Positions 6,479-13,304 of a DNA stretch of 13,304 bases are shown piece after piece (position 1 is the stretch's first letter; the number at the start of each line of letters is the position of its first letter). Origin of the DNA: Pseudoneurospora amorphoporcata (lineage: Eukaryota > Ascomycota > Sordariomycetes > Sordariales > Sordariaceae); the NCBI GenBank assembly GCA_033297205.1, contig MU859485.1:1-13304 (forward strand), written 5' to 3'. The notes beneath the pieces are model-generated. The model worked only from the letters and a program-made list of their open reading frames with translations. It had not been told where the DNA came from and did not search any database. The position numbers and the translations under genes are program-made.

Positions 6479-8107
6479 TTAATCCCGTATTGCTTGTTCT
6501 CTAGTCACTACAGGCTCTTGGCCCCAGCTTGTGAAGCTTTTCACACTCGACATGCCAGGCATCGTTTGACCTAACAGATCAGATTCGGCAACCTAGAGGT
6601 ATTAACAGTCAGTTGACTTGTGTTGACGGCTGAATCAAGTGGACATAGATCGTGTCGCCGGTCAACTTACCTCTACATAACTCAGATTGGCGCGCACCAC
6701 ATATTCGTACGCCATGCCCGCCTGGAGGTGCTCGTCACGCTGGGCAGGCGTGAAGGATCGGCGAAAAAGAGAGGTGTGGTTGGCTTCTAGTGAGCGTTTC
6801 GCCTGATTTACCAACCTGGTATAGGTTTGAGTCTGAGTAGGCGTGCCATAATCCTTGTAAGTGAAGATGCGGGCAGCTATTCTATTAGCTCCTCCATTTT
6901 CGGGTCGGAATTTAAACAGGAAGATTGCTCTCTTCACATTGTTCTTATAGGCAGCAAGCTGCAAGGCTTTGGCTAAACGTTTAAACTCATTTCGAAGTAG
7001 TCCGTGAGCCGTTGCCTGCCCTACCAATCGGGGATATCAGCAACAGGTTGAAGTATTCTAGAGGTATGTAGTAGGAAAATTTTGAGGTGAATAAACGAAA
7101 AGGTAGAAATAGGTCTTACAATCTTGTTCCGCTTTAATGATTTGCTTCACACCTTGGTTCCCATTACATGAAATCGCGGCACACCGGGTTTCGGCAGGGT
7201 TATTATACGAGGCGCCACTGCCACCCTCAACAGGAAGGTGTCAGAATCACTAGTCTTGAGGAGCGGGAGGAAGTTGTACATACCATGTAGCCGGTGGAAA
7301 CTCATCACAACTATATCTAATTTTGCTGTAAGAGATCACATTTCCGTTTACATCTTTCTTGTTTGCGAGTTCGTTCATAACTATGTTTGGCTCTTTTACA
7401 ATTGTGAACCACTCGCCATCATTTCGCCAAGGCTTCTTTTGATCAGTTTCCGGACAGGAATGAGTATCTTTCCAAGACCTGGGACATGACTCGTCGCGGC
7501 GAGCATCCTGGTGAGATGACGGCTGTTGAAGCCCCTTCTCCCATTCACCTATATCAAAATCGAAGCCGTACACATCATTTGGAAGACCGCTGACGGGATG
7601 TAGGTTTTGCCCTCGTAGTGTAGCCGCAAAGTTTTCAGCATTCTTACATATCTCCACTATGTAGTGACAGTTGTAGATCAGGACCACCGTGTAGGGTTGA
7701 GTATTAACAACATCGAAAAATAGTACGCTTAAAATCGGCCGGCTGTGCAAGTAACCATGAGGTTAGCAATGACAAACATCCAACACATAAATCAGCCGCC
7801 AGGGCATAAGAATCCGAGGAGCCTTGCTTCGTTGAAGTTCGCAATTTGGACAAGTCTGAAAAAAATAGAGGTGAAAGGGTTAACTGACTAAAAATAATGT
7901 CCAGGCTTGGTGGTATCCGGGGTGTAGTCTTGGAGGTACTGAGCCACTGCCACTTGGGGAGAGAATATACAAAAAATCTGCGCAAAAAGCGCGAGAAGCT
8001 GCAAGACGGCTATCTCCTGAGTGTGGCCCAATCTGTAACAACAAGATAAAAGAACTGGTATAAATAAAGCTTGAACTTCTCAGGTAATAGTACCTAGAGG
8101 TAGGCAT
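6479..8107 (-). pseudogene. Secreted NucA/NucB-like DNase domain protein, degraded
   Basis: The minus strand can be read as exons 8107-8094, 8032-7897, 7855-7785, 7742-7284, 7217-7120, 7020-6671 and 6592-6479. The start (ATG at 8107, then a hydrophobic stretch ending VAVAQ) gives a plausible signal peptide. An alternative start is the MPWRLIYV Met in the third exon. The core has SCPRSWKDTHSCPETDQKKP, NDGEWF and CDEFPPATW followed by EGGSGA, which resembles the (R/C)DEYPFA...EGG signature of secreted NucA/NucB nucleases. A long C-terminal extension follows (about 155 residues, including EHLQAGMAYEYVVRANLSYV). Introns 7119-7021 and 6670-6593 are canonical. No GT donor is found after 7897, and the splice in the DEFPPATW/EGG motif is doubtful. 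The TAA at 6479-6481 ends this part, but the same frame continues into GH55. Function is inferred from the motif only. Confidence 0.65.
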
Positions 8108-9944
8108 GGGTTATACTTGAGCAACTCGATATGTACCAAAACTACCTCTAGGTTTCTGAGTGTGTCTTTACTAATCACTAGATCCACCAATGCTCTTCAG
8201 CTTGGCTAGGTAGAGATAGATTGACCAAATATCTCGTATGGGAGAGAAAGCGGCCTGGGCTGTATGAGGAAGGTGTGTTCTGCACCACTCGGTGAGGTAT
8301 GACTCGGGGAACACTCGCGGAGTTTGCGACCCTTGGAATGAAGATTTCAGTTCTATTTTCCGCTTCTTATATTAATCACCCCATAAGCCCGGATAAGCGT
8401 TATTAGCCTGAGGACTAGCGAGAGTCTGGATTGTTCTTACTGCGAATAACTATAACATCCGCCGGATTCGACCACATTTTGAGTATTGGCCGAGAATAAG
8501 ACGAGATGTAGGTAAGTATCCTAGATGTTTGTTAATTATGGGAATTCTGCGAAAGGTAAGTATAGTAGTTACTCGCCACCGCTGTACTTGCGACGGGTGC
8601 CTAGGTAAGATTAAACAATACCACTGTTCCCCATTTGAAGCACGTTCTTCCACCGAGCAGCCGCGGCCATGCCGGTCAACATCCTACATAGGTCGTCTCT
8701 AAAAGAGAAGCGCATAGAAATATATAGGATAAGGAGTACGGTGGATGGGCATTGGCGAAGTCTACTACCACTGCACTTCTAGGGCTGTTGTTTGTGAATA
8801 GTATCTAATTGTATTGCCGTTGCTCTTTGTCTTGGACTCGTAGTTCGCCGTCAATGTTGTTATTCGATTCGTCCATGTGTAGAATGGAGAGTGTTGTATA
8901 ACCTAGAGATAACTGAAGCTTAAGATTAAAGATATGGTACTTTGGTACCTACCTTGGGAGATGGCCATGCAAATATTCATGATGGCAAGGATGGAAAGGT
9001 TCATGTTAGTAGTGATAGGGACTGGATGCAACTTTTCAAATGACTTTACGTAGGAAACGGACCCCTATATAGACTTTCAGCATTGTGTACTGTGTGCGCT
9101 GCAGAAGGAAATTGAGATCCAGGATGAGAATGGAGTGCAGCTGCGGGTGCTTGCTATTATGAATGAAGAAAAAAATAGGAAGCGATCATGTTATTCAGAT
9201 TCCGTCCCTAGGTCTAGAACGTGAGGTTGCAGAAGAAATTAATCCCTGGAGGTTGCAAGCTAAGAAAAAAGAGGCGCCGACCAAGCTTTTAACCCCCTAT
9301 AGTACAGCGGTCAAGACCGGTACAATCTAGTTAGGTCCCTACTTGCCCCACTACGCGATGCCGCGGGCGGCACGGACTTACGGAGATGCGGACCGCCCGG
9401 GAAAGTGCATATATTAGAAGTTTAACGTTCGGTAAAATCTGGCCGACTCGATAAGGCTAACTGACCCTTTATACATAGCTCCTGCCTATTTGAGTTTGTA
9501 AGCCGCATCACGATTTTTGCCGCTCTGTTGGTTGGAAGTCGCACTCGCGAAGCTAGCGGGGACGTTTTCGAATCCTATCACATAAAAATTGAAGCAGGAT
9601 GTCACATTGCCCGGAAATGATGGAGGGAATAACGGACGGGATGAATACAATGGACTTGCCCGAGATAACACAGGTAGGTGCGTTCTGTTCCACTACGGGA
9701 AAACATCAAATTCTCGAGATGGAAGGCACGGCACCGGAGAGGAAGCCTTCTCGCTTGGTGTATTCATGCCAGTGAACAGGCCAATACTCTCCTTCCAAAC
9801 AATAACTGCCTTATCGTCGCCGCCCATTCTTGGAGCTGGTTGTCCATGTCGCCCTCGCTCAAACCTTCCACTTCCCACCCGACATCTCATCCACCAAAAA
9901 ACCAGACTCTTGCCTACCTACCTCTACTTAGAGGTACCTCCAAC
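8108..9944. other. Long divergent intergenic interval without a convincing gene
   Basis: Both flanking genes start at its edges and point outward, so it should hold both promoters. Open frames here are short, lack family motifs and look like chance. The most coding-like piece is a 56-codon stop-free run at 9054-9221 (plus strand), with no start or recognised domain. No tRNA, rRNA or transposon ends were recognised. A GC-rich patch lies at about 9350-9400. ACCTCTAG-type motifs occur at 8094-8101 and about 8141-8150, and inverted-repeat forms lie near 9921-9940. Confidence 0.6.
9921..9940. promoter_or_regulatory. Overlapping palindromes just upstream of the LysM gene
   Basis: CCTCTA-CT-TAGAGG (9921-9934) is a perfect six-base inverted repeat with a two-base spacer. 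It overlaps GAGGTACCTC (9931-9940), a perfect 10-base palindrome. Both end four bases before the ATG at 9945, so they fall in the 5' leader. A regulator site or an RNA hairpin are both possible, and neither is shown. Confidence 0.35.
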
Positions 9945-11252
9945 ATGCAGCTACCCCACAGAAGCGCATGGCCCCAGCGCCTTGTATTCTATCTCGTTGC
10001 GCTCTTCTATCTTACAAGCACAGTTTGTGCAAAGGAAAGCGAGTGTCAGCCTATATACTGGGAACCGGGTCAATTTGAGAAACGAGACCTGTCCGACACC
10101 AATGCTGCTCTCAATTCTACAACCACTGCAAGTGCCAGTATTTCCAGCTCCCTACCCGCGACGGCAACTTCTACCTCCGCCGCGCTGGTGCCAGTCACCA
10201 TCAGCCCCCTCATCAACGAAGACCCCCAGCCGGGTGAGATCAACTGTCGAGATACCGACAGCACGGAGGGCATGGAGATCAACTACTACACGTGCACCGT
10301 ACTTGCTGCGAGAAATAGGATCAGTGTCGACACATTATTCGGGTTGAATCCAGGGCTGGATCGTGACTGCGGCAACATTGAAGCCGATACCGAGTATTGC
10401 GTTCGAGGGTGTAAGTGAAAGACATAAATTTGGGATTGCCGTTTCATCTATAGACTAATGACCTCCGTTTGTATACCGTAGTTATCGAACCTATTAGAGT
10501 TTATGACGGTCTCTGCGGTCCTCCTTACAAAAATGCTACTTGTTTCGGCACTGGGCGTCAATGTTGCAATGCACTAATTTGGAGATGCGGCGACTCTGCG
10601 TAAGTCCTTGTCAATTATAAACACTACCTTTACTTACCTCTATCTGATAAAGTATAATCTAACGCTATCTCCTAACATCAGAGAAGACTGTGCAGAGGGA
10701 ACATGCTACGAAGGTGCATGTGTAGGCGATGCTGTCTATAGCACAGACGGTACATGTGGCCGAGACCACGGCTTTAGGTCTTGTACGGGTATATGGGGAG
10801 ATTGTTGCAATGCAGCTGGGAGATGCGGAACTGGCCCTGACTTTTGCGTATACGGTAAATGCCAGTTGGGGAACTGTGACCGCCAACCAACCTCTTCTAC
10901 AACCTCATCTTCTACAGCCACCGTTAAAACGAGCAATCCTGTAACCGCCTCAACCTCAAAAGCTTCAACATCAACCGCCACAACTAGTACTACGACCAAG
11001 TCATTATCCACAAGCAGCTTGAAGACCACAACCTCTAGTTCCGCTACCAAAACAGGAAGCTCAACCACACCATCCAAATCAAGCACTGCGGCAACTACAA
11101 TTACCACAAAACCTCCCAGCACTACAATCCCCGGTCTGACCGCTTTGCCTTCGTGTGGCCAAACGTGCTTCAAGAACATGCTTGCCCAATATTCCGCGCT
11201 GGGATGTGCCGCTCTAGATAGCTACTGTCTCTGTAATAACGTCAACTTCTAG
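9945..11252 (+). CDS. Secreted LysM / double CBM18 protein with truncated CFEM
   Basis: Exons are 9945-10410, 10482-10599 and 10682 onward. Introns 10411-10481 (GTAAGT...GTAG, ACTAAT branch) and 10600-10681 (GTAAGT...TCAG, CTAAC branch) are canonical and splice in frame. The ATG at 9945 (A at -3) was chosen because it starts a signal peptide (hydrophobic 13-27, cleavage likely after VCA, residue 29); the longer upstream frame has none. A Lys-Arg at 46-47 could be a Kex2 site. One LysM lies at about 100-153 (LFGLNPGLDRDC, then DTEYCV), two hevein-type chitin-binding domains at about 164-208 and 216-260 (QCCNALIWRCG; GDCCNAAGRCG), a Ser/Thr-rich linker, probably O-glycosylated, at 265-349, and the start of a CFEM domain at 350. 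TAG at 11250-11252 (codon 385) ends the protein after five of eight CFEM cysteines. It should bind chitin outside the cell; shielding or defence roles are inferred from LysM effectors and LysM-chitinase relatives. Confidence 0.88.
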
Positions 11253-11591
11253 AACGGCATTCGCGATTGCTCAAACGGAGCCTGTAGAATTGTTGTTAGC
11301 AGCACGGTAATCTCTTTCGGAAGCGTATATTATTCTACAGCTTTTGCTACCCACACTGCCACTACCACCGGCTTGGCTGCTCTGCCCTCTTGCGGTCAGA
11401 TATGCTTCAACAACATGGTGGCTCAGTATTCTGCTCTTGGTTGCGCTAGTCCCGCGCCGTCTTGTTTGTGCAAGAATGCCAACTTTGGATACGGCCTGAG
11501 AGATTGTTCAAATGGCGCATGTGGGACGGCAGTTGCTTCGAGTGTAATTGCGTACGGAAGTTCATATTGTGCGTCTGCAACCGCTATTTAA
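11253..11591 (+). pseudogene. Continuation past the TAG: rest of CFEM 1 and complete CFEM 2
   Basis: The same reading frame continues with no further stop to TAA at 11589-11591. It completes the first CFEM (GIRDCSNGAC) and adds a second (11382-11570, residues 429-491 if read through) with all eight cysteines: spacing C-x2-C-x12-C, then CLC, DC, AC and YC. The two copies are clearly related, as shown by LPSCGQ, MxAQYSALGCA and RDCSNGAC. CFEM is a fungal secreted or GPI-linked cysteine-rich domain, in some cases haem-binding. In copy 1 the eighth cysteine is Tyr (TAT for TGT) and a Gly codon is AGA, both explicable by G-to-A. No GPI signal follows. The TAG lies opposite GGA in copy 2. Confidence 0.8.
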
Positions 11592-11931
11592 AGGAAGAGA
11601 AGTCACCGTGGTAGTTGGGTAGCGGAAAGGTAGTGGTGTGATGTGGAGGATCAGGAACATTGTGTGATATCCCATTTCTGGACATTGTGAATGCAAAGGA
11701 TCTCATGTACTTCTACTCCAATCTGCGAACTACCTTCCTGTGTAAGACAAGATTTGAAATTCTGCTATATGGGTTTTACCACCTTCTCCTGCCACTAGCT
11801 GCATCGATATCACACACCTCCTAGTGCCCCCTACTCATTTCTTATTGCCCTTGAAATTCAGGTTCCTCCTCGGTCAATACCATTTTCCTTTGTCCTTTTT
11901 CCGTGTCCTTGTCCTCGTCTTCCACTTCCAC
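11592..11931. other. Convergent intergenic region
   Basis: This lies between the stop codons of two converging genes. It is pyrimidine-rich on the plus strand toward its right end. No gene or repeat is seen; it should hold both 3' UTRs. Confidence 0.6.
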
Positions 11932-12993
11932 TTATCCTTCGATTTTCTTCCCCTTTCCCTCTAACTCAGTTTCCCGTTCCTCTTGTCCTTCGGCTGTCTC
12001 CTCCTGTCCCTCGCCTCCAGGGTTAATACGAATACCCATCCCTCCAACGGGCACGTTCACCACATTCACCACATCACCACTACTTCCCAATGAACGCAGC
12101 ATCGCGTTAGCCGCATCAATGCTATCTTGACTGAGCGGGCAATGGTTGCGGACCCATTCCGTCTTCTCTACCAACCAATGTGCTGGCTCATCGTCGTAAA
12201 AAATTACCATCCACTCGAATTCCGGATGCGATGCGTCGCATTGATCGTACTGTCTGACGCCCCTAGCTTTCAAAACGTCGTCGCGCATACTCATAAGCCA
12301 AGTATGGACAGCTGAGGTGACGCATCGTTAGCAAAGATCCAGGACATGACAGGGAGGTGATTGAACGGCCAAGAAGCAAAAGGCAAACACAAAAAACTCA
12401 CCACAAACATAATCCCCAATTGTGACAAATCCCCCTGCACCTCTTGGCGTAACCTTCAACCTCCTTCCCCACGTGCGCACCGGCCGATCCTCCCCGCAGC
12501 ACTTGATCAGAAACTCCGTGTCAGAATCTGCTTCCCAGTTATAAGGATCCTCCTCCTTTGGGTCATCTAGCCACGGCCGGATGTCGTCGTCGAGATCGCC
12601 GTAGGTCACAAATTCGCCGTGTACTTCGCTGTGCCATTCGTGCGACTCTACCCAGTTCTGTTCCCAGCTGTCGAGGTCTACGGAGGCTACGGTCATCAAG
12701 GACGCGGGTGGGTCGGTCATGGGGAGGAGGGCAATGGGGTGGTAGGTGCCGGTGCTGGTGTTTTCGGGGTTTTGGTCGTCGGTTGCATCTGCCGGTTTGA
12801 AGAATGGTTCCAGGTGTCCTTCGGCACCGCTGTCGTTGGACATGACGGAAATTGCCGAGGGAAACGTGCCTTTGAACTCCCAAACCAGTCGATCAACTTC
12901 TGGAGAGAGGCTAACATGGGGCGGCAAGTACGGGCTTTCAAGCTCTTCGTACGACTCGCTTGGTTGGGGAGTTGCCTCTGTGGAAGTTTCCAT
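11932..12993 (-). CDS. Conserved fungal protein of unknown function, two exons
   Basis: Exon 1 is 12993-12402 and exon 2 is 12311-11932, giving 323 residues. The intron 12401-12312 (GTGAGT...CTCAG, 90 bp) has a GCTAAC branch site about 15 bases before the acceptor and splices codon-in-phase, joining GDYVC to AVHTWLMSMRDDVL. The ATG at 12993 has A at -3 and fits better than upstream in-frame ATGs, whose extra sequence is low-complexity and promoter-like. The N-terminal half is acidic and Pro/Ser-rich. The conserved core is RRLKVTPRGAGGFVTIGDYV followed by VHTWLMSMRDDVL and FEWMVIFYDDE. The tail (last ~35 residues) is Gly/Glu/Lys-rich and probably disordered. There is no signal peptide or membrane segment, so it is probably intracellular. 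The core resembles a widespread ascomycete family of uncharacterised proteins. It has no in-frame stops, so it appears intact. Confidence 0.85.
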
Positions 12994-13304
12994 TGTTGTT
13001 CTTGTGTTGAATGCACGTGTTGTGAGGTCTGGTTGGGAAGGGGATTCTATTGGAACCCGAGGGATAGGAAGTTGGTAGTTGGCGCGGAAAGAGATTGCAA
13101 ATGGAAAAGCATAAGGAGGGAAAGGGAGCAGGTGCATGGGATATAAGTAGGTACCTAACAATAAGCTCAAGAGGGGTGGCTCAAGTAGGCAGGAGCTCAA
13201 GGCACTCGACATCTTCCTCCTACAACAAAAAGTCTTGGCGCCAAGTGTTAGCGTTAACGCTTGGTTGCCCGCAAAACCCTTAACACCACCCAAATCGCCG
13301 TTTT
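12994..13304 (-). promoter_or_regulatory. Upstream region of the 11932-12993 gene
   Basis: No gene is seen here. On the minus strand CTTATAT (13141-13147) is a possible TATA element about 150 bases before the ATG, directly next to a perfect TAGGTACCTA palindrome (13148-13157). The open frame extending through this region is taken to be non-coding. Confidence 0.35.

Noticed and set aside
7120..8107. Nuclease-like region as the tail of a GH18 class V chitinase
   Set aside because: No GH18 catalytic motif (DxxDxDxE) or LysM was found upstream on the minus strand, and a plausible signal peptide starts the gene at 8107.
9678..9944. In-frame upstream extension of the LysM protein to an ATG at 9678
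   Set aside because: The added residues have no signal peptide or domain, whereas the ATG at 9945 begins a clear one with a good start context.
8108..9944. tRNA or CRISPR-like repeats in the long intergenic interval
   Set aside because: No T-loop GGTTCRA box or regular repeat-spacer pattern was seen.
10665..11179. Minus-strand frames opposite the LysM gene, including a 147-codon Val-rich one
   Set aside because: They are antisense shadows of the Ser/Thr-rich linker and CBM18 domains.
11233..11252. TTCTAG at 11247-11252 read as an intron acceptor
   Set aside because: The nearest GT donor gives a 20-base intron, too short, and a distant donor would remove the CFEM cysteines.
11233..11287. 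Possible intron (GTAATA...GTAG) removing the TAG at 11250
   Set aside because: Its 55 bases would shift the frame and create a stop at once; it would also delete conserved CFEM residues.
12563..13146. Several frames on both strands overlapping the right-hand gene
   Set aside because: Only the minus-strand frame splices to a conserved-looking core; the others are Arg- or Gly-rich shadows.

Overview
The window looks like a gene-poor, repeat-invaded region from a filamentous ascomycete (Pezizomycotina). The evidence is short GT-AG introns (61-152 bp) with CTAAC/CTGAC-like branch sites, a secreted LysM/hevein/CFEM protein, a secreted nuclease and GH55 glucanase family, a Tad1-like LINE with its own RNase H, a Ty3/gypsy chromodomain element, and C-to-T mutation concentrated in CpA context, which is the mark of repeat-induced point mutation (RIP).

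Bases 1-5444 are nested retroelements. A LINE lies on the minus strand from about 5444 down to 94 and is broken by two LTR insertions. Read 5'-3' it carries an endonuclease-RT linker (5104-5443), a reverse transcriptase with DVKGAFD, GLPQGSP and YVDD motifs (1743-2606), then RNase H and a Cys/His motif (94-950). A 2487-bp LTR element (2612-5098) sits inside the LINE with a perfect 5-bp target duplication, GCTAT. It is internally deleted: a Gag-like N-terminus runs almost straight into an integrase C-terminus and chromodomain, with no protease, RT or RNase H. It retains a polypurine tract and a probable self-priming primer-binding site. Bases 1-93 are part of a second LTR of the same family in the opposite orientation.

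Bases 5445-8107 (minus strand) hold a multi-exon, decayed gene for a secreted protein: a NucA/NucB-like DNase part followed, in the same reading frame, by the N-terminal third of a GH55 (pectate-lyase-fold) beta-1,3-glucanase. Three in-frame stops lie between the parts, and the LINE cuts the GH55 exon, so the rest of the gene, if it survives, lies beyond the left edge.

Bases 8108-9944 are a long interval without a convincing gene, lying between the starts of two divergent genes. Bases 9945-11591 (plus strand) encode a three-exon secreted chitin-binding protein: signal peptide, one LysM, two hevein-type (CBM18) domains, a Ser/Thr-rich linker and two tandem CFEM domains. A TAG codon interrupts the first CFEM domain. 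Converging on it, 11932-12993 (minus strand) is an intact two-exon gene for a conserved fungal protein of unknown function.

Functionally, the secreted nuclease/glucanase and the LysM/CBM18/CFEM protein form a divergent pair with cell-wall and extracellular roles (fungal competition or host interaction is an inference). Both appear to be decaying beside a RIP-mutated transposon cluster.
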